From Alteromonadaceae bacterium 2753L.S.0a.02 (GTDB lineage Bacteria; Pseudomonadota; Gammaproteobacteria; Pseudomonadales; Cellvibrionaceae): a stretch of DNA of 64,000 nucleotides. The notes under the pieces are model-generated. The model saw only the letters and a program-made list of their open reading frames with translations. It had not been told where the DNA came from and searched no databases. The stretch lies in NCBI GenBank assembly GCA_007827375.1, contig VISH01000002.1, positions 2,753,001 through 2,817,000 of the forward strand, in the 5' to 3' direction. Positions 39,140 through 48,538 of this stretch are shown here, in pieces (positions within the stretch are counted from its first letter, which is position 1; each line of letters opens with the position of its first letter). The translations under genes and the position numbers were made by a program.

Positions 39140-40996
39140 TTACTCACTGTGCAGGGCCGTGTAAACCTCTTCCGCCATTTTTTTACTGATACTGGGGACT
39201 TTCGCAATGTCGTCGACACTTGCCCGCATCACTTCCTGCAATCCGCCGAAATAATGTAGCAGTTCTTTGCGCCGCTTAGGGCCTATACCGGGTATAGATT
39301 CCAGGGTGCTGGTTTTGCGAGCAACATCACGGCGCTGTTTGTGGCCGGTAATTGCGAAGCGATGTGCTTCGTCGCGCACCTGCTGGATGAGATGTAAAGC
39401 GGCGCTGTCGGCCGGCAACACCTGCTCTTTGCCATTGGGTTTTACCAGTGTTTCGAAACCGGCTTTGCGGGTAGTACCCTTGGCAACGCCGATCATGGTG
39501 ATTTCCTGAATGCCCAGTTCGTTGAGCACTTGTGTGGCTTTACTAAGCTGGCCTTTGCCGCCATCAATAAGCAGTAAATCAGGGAGCGGTTTGCCTTCTT
39601 TCTGGAGTCGTGCGTAACGACGATTAAGCGCTTGCTCCATGGCTGCGTAATCATCACCGGCGGTGATACCGTCGATATTAAAACGCCGGTAATCGGATTT
39701 ACGCGGTCCACTTTGATCGAATACCACGCAGGAAGCCACAGTTTTTTCACCGCTGGAATGGCTGATATCAAAACATTCAATGCGCGTTGGCATTTCATCA
39801 AAATCCAGTGCCTGTTGTAATTCTTCGAATCGCTGTAACAGAGTTTGCGCACTGTTGAGTTTCGCACGTAAATTCAACCGAGCGGCCTGCAAGGCTATCG
39901 CTAACCATTTGGCGCGGTAGGTGCGGACGTTGGAGGTTATTTGAATTTGGCGGTGATTGCTGAGCGCAATGGCTTCGGCGATGGCTTGTTCATCGTCAAG
40001 TTTGTGGCTGAGAATGACCGAGGGCGGTATGTCCATGGAGCTGCCACCCAAATAATTGTGACTTACGAAGGCGCTTAGGATGGTTGCCTCATCACTTTCG
40101 AGGCGGTCTTTCGGGTAGTAGTTTTTACTGCCCACCACCCTGCCCTGGCGAACATATAACATGTGAACACAGGCTGCACCGGCCTCGGCGGCACAGGCAA
40201 CGACATCCATATTCATCTGGCCGGATTCGATCACTTGCTGTGCCTGAATTTGTCGCAGCACGGTTATACGATCGCGGTAAATCGCCGCTTGTTCAAAGGC
40301 GAGTTCTTTCGAGGCTTTTTCCATCGCCGCCGCCAGCATGTTGTGCAAACTGTCGTTTTTACCTTCGAGAAATAATACGGTTTGCGCCACATCTGCAGCG
40401 TAGTCTGGTTCGCTCACGGCATTCACACAGGGGCCGGAGCAGCGATCAATTTGGTACAACAAACACGGCCGTGTGCGGTTGCGGTATACGCTGTCTTCAC
40501 ACTGCCGCACGCCAAAGGTTTTTTGCAGAAAATTCAGGCTTTCCCGCACCGCCCCGGCATTGGGATAAGGCCCAAAAAACCGCCCGCGTTTTTTCTTGCT
40601 GCCGCGATGTAATGCCAGTCGCGGGTGGGCTTCGCCCTCCGATAAAAAGATGTAGGGGAAGGATTTATCATCGCGCAGCAAAATATTAAAAGGCGGCTTT
40701 TGCGATTTAATCAGGTTGTGTTCCAACACCAGTGCTTCTGCTTCACTGGGGGTAACGGTGATTTCAATAGTGTGAATGCGAAACACCAAGGCCTGGGTTT
40801 TTATACTGAGGCCGGTATTGCGAAAATAACTGGATACGCGTTTTTTAAGGTTTTTGGCTTTGCCAACGTACAAAATGCCACCATGCCTGTCGTACATTTG
40901 GTATACGCCAGGCTTGGAGGTGAGGTTTTTCAGGAATTGCGCTGCGTCGAAGCCATCCGTTTTAGGCTGCTGTGGCGTGCTATTTTCTTTAGCCAT
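39140..40996 (-). CDS. uvrC: Excinuclease ABC subunit C
   Basis: A 618-aa UvrC, which makes both incisions in nucleotide excision repair. The N-terminal GIY-YIG domain (about 25-100) has G-V-Y-Q-M-Y and I-L-Y-V-G-K-A-K-N-L. A UVR motif (about 205-240) contacts UvrB. The RNase H-like nuclease domain has E-C-F-D-I-S-H, and tandem HhH motifs end the protein (I-P-G-I-G-P-K-R-R-K-E-L-L). Its start overlaps the gacA stop by one base. Confidence 0.97.
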   Translation of the reverse strand: MAKENSTPQQPKTDGFDAAQFLKNLTSKPGVYQMYDRHGGILYVGKAKNLKKRVSSYFRNTGLSIKTQALVFRIHTIEITVTPSEAEALVLEHNLIKSQKPPFNILLRDDKSFPYIFLSEGEAHPRLALHRGSKKKRGRFFGPYPNAGAVRESLNFLQKTFGVRQCEDSVYRNRTRPCLLYQIDRCSGPCVNAVSEPDYAADVAQTVLFLEGKNDSLHNMLAAAMEKASKELAFEQAAIYRDRITVLRQIQAQQVIESGQMNMDVVACAAEAGAACVHMLYVRQGRVVGSKNYYPKDRLESDEATILSAFVSHNYLGGSSMDIPPSVILSHKLDDEQAIAEAIALSNHRQIQITSNVRTYRAKWLAIALQAARLNLRAKLNSAQTLLQRFEELQQALDFDEMPTRIECFDISHSSGEKTVASCVVFDQSGPRKSDYRRFNIDGITAGDDYAAMEQALNRRYARLQKEGKPLPDLLLIDGGKGQLSKATQVLNELGIQEITMIGVAKGTTRKAGFETLVKPNGKEQVLPADSAALHLIQQVRDEAHRFAITGHKQRRDVARKTSTLESIPGIGPKRRKELLHYFGGLQEVMRASVDDIAKVPSISKKMAEEVYTALHSE

Positions 40997-41649
40997 TAAG
41001 CGAGGTTATCGACGTCCAACAACTTGTGTTTTACGGCGAGCAAGGCCAGCTCGACATCACTGTTGATGCTCAGTTTATCGAAAATACGATAGCGATAACT
41101 GTTTACGGTTTTGGGGCTCACACAAAAGGATTCGGCGATTTCGTGAACACGCGAACCATTGGCAATCATAATTGCTGTTTGCAGTTCACGTTCCGATAAG
41201 GCTTCGAAGGGGGATGCATCAGATTTACCACCGCCAAAATTGCGCAACGCGAGTTGCTGGGCAATGGTAGAACTCATATAGAGATTACCGCTGAGTACAG
41301 AGTGCACCGCGTCGATAATTTCATCAAAACCCGAGCCTTTGGTGACATAACCAGAAGCGCCGGCTTTCATGAGTCTTTCGGGGAATAGATCGTCGGCAAG
41401 TGCGGTAACGGCAATTACCTTGGTATGTTCGCAGGATGCGAGAATTTTTCGAGTGGCTTCAAGCCCCCCAATGCCCGGCATTTTTACATCCATCAGCACA
41501 ACCTGTGGCTGTAATTCTTTCGCCAAAGAGATTGCTTGCTCGCCCGTTTTTGCTTCGCCTACTACTTCGAACCCTTCGACATCCTGCAGCATGCGAATTA
41601 TTCCCATGCGCACCAAGTCGTGGTCGTCGGCGACCAAAATTCTCGTCAC
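40996..41649 (-). CDS. gacA: GacA/UvrY response regulator
   Basis: A 217-aa NarL/FixJ-type response regulator. Receiver domain with D-D-H near 10, phospho-acceptor Asp in V-L-M-D-V-K-M-P-G near 54, and Lys in Y-V-T-K-G near 104. The LuxR-type HTH at about 150-205 has L-S-E-R-E-L-Q and V-S-P-K-T-V-N-S-Y-R-Y-R-I-F-D-K-L. The GTG at 41649 has GAGGAAC upstream and is preferred to a TTG at 41667. With GacS it controls CsrA-titrating small RNAs. Synteny with uvrC is conserved. Confidence 0.95.
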   Translation of the reverse strand: MTRILVADDHDLVRMGIIRMLQDVEGFEVVGEAKTGEQAISLAKELQPQVVLMDVKMPGIGGLEATRKILASCEHTKVIAVTALADDLFPERLMKAGASGYVTKGSGFDEIIDAVHSVLSGNLYMSSTIAQQLALRNFGGGKSDASPFEALSERELQTAIMIANGSRVHEIAESFCVSPKTVNSYRYRIFDKLSINSDVELALLAVKHKLLDVDNLA

Positions 41650-41912
41650 TCTTGTTCCTCGTTTCAAACTTGTTGAGTGCTTACAATTAACACTCTTTTT
41701 TTATCTTAAGGAATTGCACCGCATCTAGAACGCTCACCAACAGCGGCGATGTCAATTTACCACTGCAGTATGCTATTGCCTAGACCTGCGACGGAGGCTG
41801 GAACTAAATCAATGAATTTTTTCGGGTATTTTTTATACATTCAGTTCAGATAACATCTTTTAATAACCAGCTCTTCTAAAACTGAGCAACTAGTATTCAG
41901 ATACTCCGCTCA

Positions 41913-42533
41913 CTACGCTTTAACCCAGCGAAATGTCAGGTTGATACGCGCAGCCACCAACTGTTGGGTTTTTGGTATTGCATGTAGCCAGTCGCGTTGT
42001 GTTGCGCCGCGCATAACAACAAGATCGCCCTGCCCAAGTTGCAGATGTATGGCGCTTTTCGAATGCTGTTTTGCCTTGGGTTTGAGCGAAAACTTTCGCG
42101 TTGCACCCAGGCTTAATGACGCTATGAGTGGTTCGTCGCCCAATTCACGTTCATCATCGGCGTGCCAGCTTACACTATCGTTACCATCGCGATACAAATT
42201 AACCAATACGCTGTTGAAAGGTTTGCCGCACAGGGTTTGCAGGGCCATGCGTAAGGCCTGTAACTCCGGCAACCAGGGCGCGGGTTGGAAGGTTTGACCG
42301 GAATAACGCAATACGGCCTCGGGTTCGCCATACCACGATTGTAAGCGCGGAATGGGTAGCCGCCGACCACCAATGATTATGTGCGGCTGTTGCCAGATAC
42401 ATTGTTCGCTTAGGCATTGCTGTAAGGCTTCGGCCTCGTGTTCTGCCAGCCAAGCCGGGTGGTAATCCAGCAGCGCGCCCTGACCAAGGTCCAGTACCTG
42501 GGGTGCGGCCCGACCAAATAAATCGTGCTGCAC
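41913..42533 (-). CDS. AlkB-like 2-oxoglutarate/Fe(II) dioxygenase
   Basis: A 206-aa AlkB2-type dioxygenase, predicted to remove alkyl lesions from nucleic acid bases. Iron ligands are visible in W-H-A-D-D-E, and the second His in W-L-H-A-I-P-K; R-I-N-L-T-F-R at the end binds 2-oxoglutarate. The P-R-L-Q-S-W-Y-G motif is typical. The GTG at 42533 lies one base after the stop of the glutaredoxin-like gene, so termination-reinitiation is likely; a longer frame to 42602 would overlap that gene by 68 bp. Confidence 0.88.
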   Translation of the reverse strand: MQHDLFGRAAPQVLDLGQGALLDYHPAWLAEHEAEALQQCLSEQCIWQQPHIIIGGRRLPIPRLQSWYGEPEAVLRYSGQTFQPAPWLPELQALRMALQTLCGKPFNSVLVNLYRDGNDSVSWHADDERELGDEPLIASLSLGATRKFSLKPKAKQHSKSAIHLQLGQGDLVVMRGATQRDWLHAIPKTQQLVAARINLTFRWVKA

Positions 42534-42534
42534 C

Positions 42535-42777
42535 TTAGCGCCCGTCCAACCATTGTCGGAATTGTAGTTCGTCGAAAGGCCACCCCAATTCGGCCCTGTC
42601 ACGAGCAGCCATTGCCACGACGGGAATTCTAATACCGTATTGCTCAGTTAGCTGTTCGCTGGCGGCGATATCGATTTCTTCAATGGTGTACGAGGAGCTG
42701 GCAAGCACCTGAGCGATGACCGCTTTGGCCTGATCGCACAGGTGGCAACCCAATGTGGTGTATAGAATAAATTGCAT
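42535..42777 (-). CDS. Glutaredoxin-like protein (DUF836 type)
   Basis: An 80-aa thioredoxin-fold protein with the redox motif C-H-L-C at residues 11-14 and a cis-proline in R-I-P-V-V. It matches the short glutaredoxin-like DUF836 group. It is followed immediately by the AlkB-like gene, suggesting an operon, though a joint function is not established. Confidence 0.85.
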   Translation of the reverse strand: MQFILYTTLGCHLCDQAKAVIAQVLASSSYTIEEIDIAASEQLTEQYGIRIPVVAMAARDRAELGWPFDELQFRQWLDGR

Positions 42778-42847
42778 ACCGCTCCTCTATAAACAAAGCC
42801 CTTATCATATCGTATCTGCCTTGTTTATGGCTGGAGCGGTAGCCGGC

Positions 42848-44212
42848 TTAGGCCTTGTCTAACGCATTCCCCAATTGCGCAACAAAAGGCGCAAATTTGT
42901 GGAACGAAGGGTGCTGCCCGAAGCGTGGCTGGGTGGCAAATTGTGCGAAGTCTTGCAATCGCTGGCCTTTCAAATCGAAGGGACCACTGTGCTCCCGAAA
43001 ATTTTCCAGCTGCCGCACAAATTCTGCGAGTTTGGCCACTTTGTTGTCCACGGGGTGCGACTCGAATCGCTCGCTGCGCGGCGCTAAATCCAAACGCTCG
43101 CTGGCAGGTTGCGCTACGGCACCGTAGGTATTTTCGATTCGGGAATATTCAACCTGTGTGAGGTTCAATGAAAAGCGCGCGATTTCATCGCTGTCGAAGC
43201 CAATTTCCAGGGCTTTTTCGAAGGCTTGATCGACATCCCCCGCAAAAAACACTTCGGCAATATCATTAATTTGGGAGAGCAAATCCGAAATGGCTTTCAT
43301 TTCACCGGCGTCCAGTTCTCCGTTTACGCTGAACTGGAAATCTTCCATACCGGCGATATCCAGGCGCTGTTCATCACCATTGCTTTGAAAGCGGTAGCCG
43401 CGATCGGCGTAAGACTGAATACTCACGGTATCGCCATCGGCTGTGCGTAAATTAAAGCGGTACAGGCGACTTTCAGATTCTTCTTTATCAATTTGTTGGG
43501 TATAAAAATCCTGTACGGGTTGTAGCAAGGTTTTTAGCTTGGCAACTTCGGCATTAGCATTGTTATCGGCAACAAACGCACTGAAATGATCTTTGGGTTT
43601 TAACAGCAGGGTGTTTTCTGTATCGGCAGTCACTGCCTCGGGTGTGCTGGCCACCACTTCTTCAGGCTCGGGGGCGGGGTTTTCCAAACCAAATTTATCG
43701 GCAAGTTCCGCAAAGCCCGATAAAACCTGATTGTAAGTTTCATCCACTGCGGTTTTCACATCACCTTCGTAAAGGCCCATCGCTTTTATTTGCTCCAGCG
43801 CTTCGCCGTAACCTTGCATAAATCCCTCGAAGCCCGCTTGCAGCCGCGACTGCAATTCTTCGAGCGTTGCGCCATCGCCCAGATCGGTGACCAGGCGTTG
43901 TTCGATGAATGCCAATATCGTGGCGGCGCCAGCATTGCGTTCGCTGGGTTGTTTTACGGCAGCGGTTTCCGCTGCGGCCTGAGTGTCGCTGCCAGCCGCG
44001 GGCTGTGAGGGCGCCTGATAGGTTAACGACGATTGCGGCGCACTGGGCGTGTAGCGTGTTTCGGTATAGCTGTATGAGGTCGATAGGCTGGCGCTCACAG
44101 AAACCCGGCTGCCATCTTCGTTGTCGCGCACCACTTCTGCAGAGCGCTGTGAATTGTAGGTCGTGGAAACACTGGTGTGGTAACCAGGGTAGCCCAGGGG
44201 TGAATGAGTCAT
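42848..44212 (-). CDS. Hypothetical protein (DUF5610-like)
   Basis: A 454-aa protein. The N-terminal 90 residues are Ser/Thr/Tyr-rich and low in complexity. A helical domain at about 95-190 (I-L-A-F-I-E-Q-R-L and G-F-E-G-F-M-Q-G-Y-G-E-A-L) resembles DUF5610. The C-terminal half is beta-rich then acidic. No signal peptide. The ATG at 44212 has GCGGAG 7 nt upstream and is preferred to 44245. Such proteins are found in marine Gammaproteobacteria without known function. Confidence 0.7.
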   Translation of the reverse strand: MTHSPLGYPGYHTSVSTTYNSQRSAEVVRDNEDGSRVSVSASLSTSYSYTETRYTPSAPQSSLTYQAPSQPAAGSDTQAAAETAAVKQPSERNAGAATILAFIEQRLVTDLGDGATLEELQSRLQAGFEGFMQGYGEALEQIKAMGLYEGDVKTAVDETYNQVLSGFAELADKFGLENPAPEPEEVVASTPEAVTADTENTLLLKPKDHFSAFVADNNANAEVAKLKTLLQPVQDFYTQQIDKEESESRLYRFNLRTADGDTVSIQSYADRGYRFQSNGDEQRLDIAGMEDFQFSVNGELDAGEMKAISDLLSQINDIAEVFFAGDVDQAFEKALEIGFDSDEIARFSLNLTQVEYSRIENTYGAVAQPASERLDLAPRSERFESHPVDNKVAKLAEFVRQLENFREHSGPFDLKGQRLQDFAQFATQPRFGQHPSFHKFAPFVAQLGNALDKA

Positions 44213-44443
44213 AACAAGCTCCGCAACAAAATCCTTGGCATACATATGAAATTACAGGAGCTTTCGGCGGCTTGATGAGTTTCTGCAATACCGTTTCGTT
44301 CTTAGGGGCTGGCTACACTAATCCATTCTCCCCTGTTGCTCACTAAACTTTCCTGGTTTAGATGTGACGAGCGCGGTTTAACAAGAAAATGAGGAACAAT
44401 TGCAAGCCGGGGAGTATAGGCAGGTTCTTTTCAGAGATTATTC

Positions 44444-45346
44444 CTAGGATGCACCGGGGATTAACTGGTGTTGCCAGGCCAGATAGGCTGCTACGCCAAT
44501 CAACGCCAGCAATGCCACAGCCACCCACAACTTGGTGTTGTTACCAGTATTGGCTGATAACTCGCCTGCCCCGGGATCGACATTGATGCCACCCAAAGCA
44601 CTGCGCGATGGTTTTGGCGTGTCATCGCGACTGCCGGTTGGGCGATGTGATTTGGCGATTCCCGACGCCGTGGGTTTGGGGGTGGGTACACTGATGACCG
44701 GTCGCACTGTGGTTACATCGAGGTTGGTTTGCGGGCCCACAATTTTAAATTTCACGGTATCGAAACTCAGTTGATCGCCAGGCTTCATCACTGCGGTTTT
44801 TATGCGCTGGCCATTTACAAAGGTGCCGTTGGCGGAATCGAGGTCTTCAACTTTCAGGCCGCGTTCAGTCACCGTGAGGCGTGCGTGGTGGCGCGACAGG
44901 TGAGCAACCCCGAGGCTGATATCACAGTCGCGCGCACGCCCCACTAAGGCGCTTTCAGCAATGGTGTAGTCGCGGGTACCCAGGGCCCGGCTGCTTGGTA
45001 TCAGCTGCCAGTGCTCAGGGTTTTCCGGGGGTTCGCTAATCTGGTGTTTCTGGGTGTGACGTTTGCGGTCCACCACCATGAGTTCGGTGAGCCCCAAGCC
45101 AAGGGTATCGCCGTGAACCAGCTTGTGGGAACCGGAAACCGGTATACCATTAACCCGAATTTCGGTATCGCCCACCAAATTGGTAATTAAGCCAACATCG
45201 CCGTTAAGCTGCAAAACCGCGTGCTGCGCCTTGAGGCGAGTGTCGCTTACAGGCAGCGTGCACCCGGCGTCAGAACCAATGGTGTAGCGCGGTTCAACCA
45301 GCCAGAGAGTTTTTCGCGAAGCGTCTTTAAACAAAAGTTGAAGCAT
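44444..45346 (-). CDS. Double FHA-domain membrane protein
   Basis: A 300-aa protein with two forkhead-associated domains, which bind phosphothreonine. FHA1 (about 20-92) begins Y-T-I-G-S-D; its S-x-x-H region is degenerate. FHA2 (about 120-200) has the full set: G-R-x-x-D-C-D-I, S-R-H-H-A-R and N-G-T-F-V-N-G. A Pro/Ser/Thr-rich linker leads to a C-terminal membrane span (272-292), so the protein is tail-anchored with FHA domains in the cytoplasm. It is divergent from a PP2C phosphatase, but no kinase gene is nearby. Confidence 0.9.
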   Translation of the reverse strand: MLQLLFKDASRKTLWLVEPRYTIGSDAGCTLPVSDTRLKAQHAVLQLNGDVGLITNLVGDTEIRVNGIPVSGSHKLVHGDTLGLGLTELMVVDRKRHTQKHQISEPPENPEHWQLIPSSRALGTRDYTIAESALVGRARDCDISLGVAHLSRHHARLTVTERGLKVEDLDSANGTFVNGQRIKTAVMKPGDQLSFDTVKFKIVGPQTNLDVTTVRPVISVPTPKPTASGIAKSHRPTGSRDDTPKPSRSALGGINVDPGAGELSANTGNNTKLWVAVALLALIGVAAYLAWQHQLIPGAS

Positions 45347-45621
45347 GTGTTCAGCCGTGCGTTAGAGGCGTTCCATGTGCCATTACGGTAAATAAGTGTA
45401 AAAAGCTTTCACAACCCGTGGCGGGTTTTCTATCATCTCTAATGTTATCAATTGTAGTTCGACTGCCCCTGTCTTACTGCATTTTTGTTGTTTCAGGTCA
45501 TGCGGGTTATAGCTGATGATTGTGACTGGTGGCGTAAATCCAGACATTTTCAACCCCGATATGCAGACACTGTTACAGTTTTGGTTTAGTCTGCCTCAAA
45601 AAGGCTGAAGAACGGATACTT

Positions 45622-46395
45622 ATGTTCCTAACCGAGTACTGCGCTGCCACGGATGTAGGCTTGCAGAGAAATAATAATGAAGACTGCCACATCGCCCTGC
45701 CTCTTCGCGGCCTTTGGGTAGTGGCAGACGGCATGGGGGGGCATGCTGCTGGAGAGGTAGCCAGTGCAATAGCATGCAGTACCATACGCAAGCGCTTTTT
45801 ACTGGGCGCGAGCCTGAACGACGCCATTCAAGATGCCCATAAAGCCGTTCTCGACGCTGCAGATATGGGCGTCGGCAGCGCCGGCATGGGTTCCACAGTG
45901 GTTGCCATGGTTTCTTCCAATAATCACTTTCAGATTGCCTGGGTGGGTGACAGCCGCGCCTATTCGTTTTGCCCCGGCGATGACCCCAAACTGCAACAGC
46001 TCACACGCGACCATTCCTACGTGCAAATGTTGCTGGATACCGGCGCGATCACCCGTGAGGAATTCGCCCACCACCCAGAGAAAAACATTATCACGCAGTG
46101 CCTGGGTTCTATTGATCTTACGGAAGTGGACGTCGGCGTATACCAGGGCCAATGGCACTCGCGTCGCTGGGTATTGCTGTGCAGCGACGGCTTGAGTGAT
46201 GCCGTGAGCGATGATGAAATCAGTCAGATTCTGCACAAGGCGGGAGATGTCAGTATCGCCACTTCGAATTTGGTGAAAGCCGCACTGAACAATGGCGGTC
46301 GCGACAACATTACCGTACAGATTGTCGGTGCACCTTCGTTGTGGGCGCGGCGCCTGCAATCGCTCAGCGCCCTGGTATTCAAAGCACTGCGCTGA
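45622..46395 (+). CDS. PP2C-family serine/threonine phosphatase
   Basis: A 257-aa PPM-type phosphatase. Metal-binding and catalytic motifs are in order: R-x-x-N-E-D-C (17-23), D-G-M-G-G-H-A-A-G-E (about 37-46), W-V-G-D-S-R-A-Y (about 112), S-D-G-L-S-D-A-V (about 190) and G-R-D-N-I-T-V (about 231). Divergent from the FHA protein, it could reverse the phosphorylation that the FHA domains read. Confidence 0.95.
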   Translation: MFLTEYCAATDVGLQRNNNEDCHIALPLRGLWVVADGMGGHAAGEVASAIACSTIRKRFLLGASLNDAIQDAHKAVLDAADMGVGSAGMGSTVVAMVSSNNHFQIAWVGDSRAYSFCPGDDPKLQQLTRDHSYVQMLLDTGAITREEFAHHPEKNIITQCLGSIDLTEVDVGVYQGQWHSRRWVLLCSDGLSDAVSDDEISQILHKAGDVSIATSNLVKAALNNGGRDNITVQIVGAPSLWARRLQSLSALVFKALR

Positions 46396-46495
46396 TTAAC
46401 TGCGCAGATTGCTGCGGGCTACCCTTACCGATCAAATTAGTGTCATCACGCTGTCTGTGGTATAAAGCGCGCGCGCTCATCACCTGACTGCCTCC

Positions 46496-47410
46496 ATGCC
46501 CAAATACTTCTACACCCTTTTGAAAGCTGCGTTTGCATTAGCCATGCTGCTGGCGCTCATCGTCTGGGTCGAAACGCAGTATGGTTGGGCGAGCACACTG
46601 GCCAACTGGTCGAAAATCAGTGTGTGGCAGGTGGTACTGCTCGCCATTGGCGTTTTTTCGAGCCATCTGTTGCGTGTAAGCCGCGTGTTTGCCGCGTACA
46701 CCTTCAAACAGCCGGTGAGTTTCAAGTCGGTAAGTGCGGTAAGTTTTCTTCACAATACCATTAGCTTTCTGTTGCCGATGCGACTCGGGGAACTGGCGCT
46801 ACCAGCCTTGGGCAAACATCAACTCGCCATTGATTACCGTTATTCTGCAGCGGTGCTGCTGTTACTGCGATTATTCGACGCCCACGTTTTATTGTGCTTG
46901 CTGGTATTTTTTGCAGGTACCGCCTGGCTGAAATATTATGCCTGGATTGCACCCCTGGTGTTACTTGCGGGCTTACCGCTGGGTGTGCACGTTTTAAAAA
47001 TAATGAGCGCACAGATCACCAAACTGGCTTTTGCAACGCCACTGGTGAGTGATACACGGCGGTGGTTAACGCTTTATGGCTACACTGTGGCTATCTGGGT
47101 GGTAAAATTATTTTCATTGGCGATGCTGGCCAGTGTGCTTGGCGGTATTCCCTTAAACCACGCTTGGCTTGCCACCATATTGGCCGACGGAAGCGCGCTT
47201 TCCCCCGTGACCGGCTTCGCCAACGCCGGCACTTTCGAGCTGGCATTCGCGCTGCCACTGAAACCGCTGGGCTACGCCATGGAATCTATGGTGCAAATTG
47301 CGGTCAACGTGCATATTTTTATTTTTGTGACCAATATTGCTGTGGGCATCGTCGGGTTTTTATTACTACAGAATAAACACACTCAAACCAGCCCAGAAAG
47401 CCACGCTTGA
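46496..47410 (+). CDS. YbhN/UPF0104-type integral membrane protein (LPG synthase TM-like)
   Basis: A 304-aa protein with about eight membrane spans and the family motifs L-L-P-M-R-L-G-E-L-A-L-P near 100, L-L-R-L-F-D near 125, and a P-V-T-G-F-A-N-A-G-T-F-E region near 240. Members are linked to lipid flipping or aminoacyl transfer to lipids. It heads an operon with two glycosyltransferases and two PAP2 phosphatases, suggesting a role in a lipid-linked sugar pathway. Confidence 0.85.
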   Translation: MPKYFYTLLKAAFALAMLLALIVWVETQYGWASTLANWSKISVWQVVLLAIGVFSSHLLRVSRVFAAYTFKQPVSFKSVSAVSFLHNTISFLLPMRLGELALPALGKHQLAIDYRYSAAVLLLLRLFDAHVLLCLLVFFAGTAWLKYYAWIAPLVLLAGLPLGVHVLKIMSAQITKLAFATPLVSDTRRWLTLYGYTVAIWVVKLFSLAMLASVLGGIPLNHAWLATILADGSALSPVTGFANAGTFELAFALPLKPLGYAMESMVQIAVNVHIFIFVTNIAVGIVGFLLLQNKHTQTSPESHA

Positions 47411-47485
47411 ATCGATAAAAACCACTTTATTTAAACAACATTATTAACCGACATCACCTTACAACAACACAGGCCGATTACTCTC

Positions 47486-48508
47486 ATGCTCCTACCCAGT
47501 CTCACCGTCGTGATTCCTGTTTACAACGAAGAAGACAACGTCTCACCACTTTTCGAAGCTTTGCAACAGGCTCTCGGTAATTACCAGGGCGACTGGCATG
47601 TCATCATTGTTAACGATGGCAGTCGCGATGCGACGTCGGCGCGCCTCAACCAGTGTGTATTGCAATACGGTGAGCGTTTCCAACATATCGAATTACAGCG
47701 CAATTTTGGGCAGACCGCCGCCATGCAGGCGGGCATAGATGCCGCTGAAACCGAACTTATCGCCACCATGGACGGCGACCTGCAAAATGACCCTGCCGAT
47801 ATTCCGCGCCTCGTAGAAGAGCTGCTTTCCAAAGATCTCGACCTCTTGCAAGGCTGGCGCAAAAACCGCCAGGATGCCCTGGTGTCGCGTAAACTCCCGT
47901 CGCGCATTGCCAATCAGATAATTCAAAAAGTGAGCGGCGTGAAGCTCGATGATTACGGCTGCAGCCTTAAGGTTTATCGCGCTGATGTGGTGAAGCAAAT
48001 TCGCTTGTACGGCGAGATGCACCGCTTTATCCCTGTGTGGATGGCAACCGTCTGCCCGCCACATCGCATTGGGCAAACCGAAGTAAACCACCGCGCGCGC
48101 GTTGCCGGCGAGTCTAAATACGGTATTACCCGCACCTTTCGGGTCGTTATCGATTTGGTGACGGTATTTTTCTTTTTGAAATTCCGCGCCCGACCCGGCC
48201 ATTTTTTCGGCTCTATCGGTTTGTGGGTTGGCATGATTGGCGGCGGCTTAATGAGTTATCTGGTATTTATAAAAATCTTTTTGGGGGCCGATATCGGTGA
48301 TCGGCCACTGTTACTCTTCGCAAGTATATTAATTATCGCGTCTTTACAATTTCTCACTACGGGTGTGCTTTCCGAAATTTTAAGTCGTATTTTCTTCCAA
48401 ACCACCAATGTGAAGAGCTACAAAGTACGCAAACCTTTAACATGTGATTGGCAGCCCGATATGACATCCAAGGAATCGGCCCACTCTTATAAAGCCAGCG
48501 AAGATTAA
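47486..48508 (+). CDS. Family 2 glycosyltransferase (dolichol-phosphate mannosyltransferase-like)
   Basis: A 340-aa GT2 enzyme of the DPM1/ArnC/GtrB type, which moves a sugar from a nucleotide to undecaprenyl phosphate. Seen are V-V-I-P-V-Y-N-E-E-D-N (8-18), I-V-N-D-G-S-R-D, T-M-D-G-D-L-Q-N-D-P-x-D-I-P, a G-W-R-K-N-R-Q-D segment, and two C-terminal membrane spans (about 230-300). Its product would be the donor for the ArnT-like transferases downstream. Confidence 0.93.
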   Translation: MLLPSLTVVIPVYNEEDNVSPLFEALQQALGNYQGDWHVIIVNDGSRDATSARLNQCVLQYGERFQHIELQRNFGQTAAMQAGIDAAETELIATMDGDLQNDPADIPRLVEELLSKDLDLLQGWRKNRQDALVSRKLPSRIANQIIQKVSGVKLDDYGCSLKVYRADVVKQIRLYGEMHRFIPVWMATVCPPHRIGQTEVNHRARVAGESKYGITRTFRVVIDLVTVFFFLKFRARPGHFFGSIGLWVGMIGGGLMSYLVFIKIFLGADIGDRPLLLFASILIIASLQFLTTGVLSEILSRIFFQTTNVKSYKVRKPLTCDWQPDMTSKESAHSYKASED

Positions 48509-48538
48509 AAAACGCGACGCGTTGTAAAGTCTTACAAC

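Noticed and set aside
41650..41912. GAGTG/CACTC hairpin with T run upstream of gacA as a terminator
   Set aside because: It lies in the promoter region of gacA, the stem is only 5 bp, and no rightward gene precedes it.
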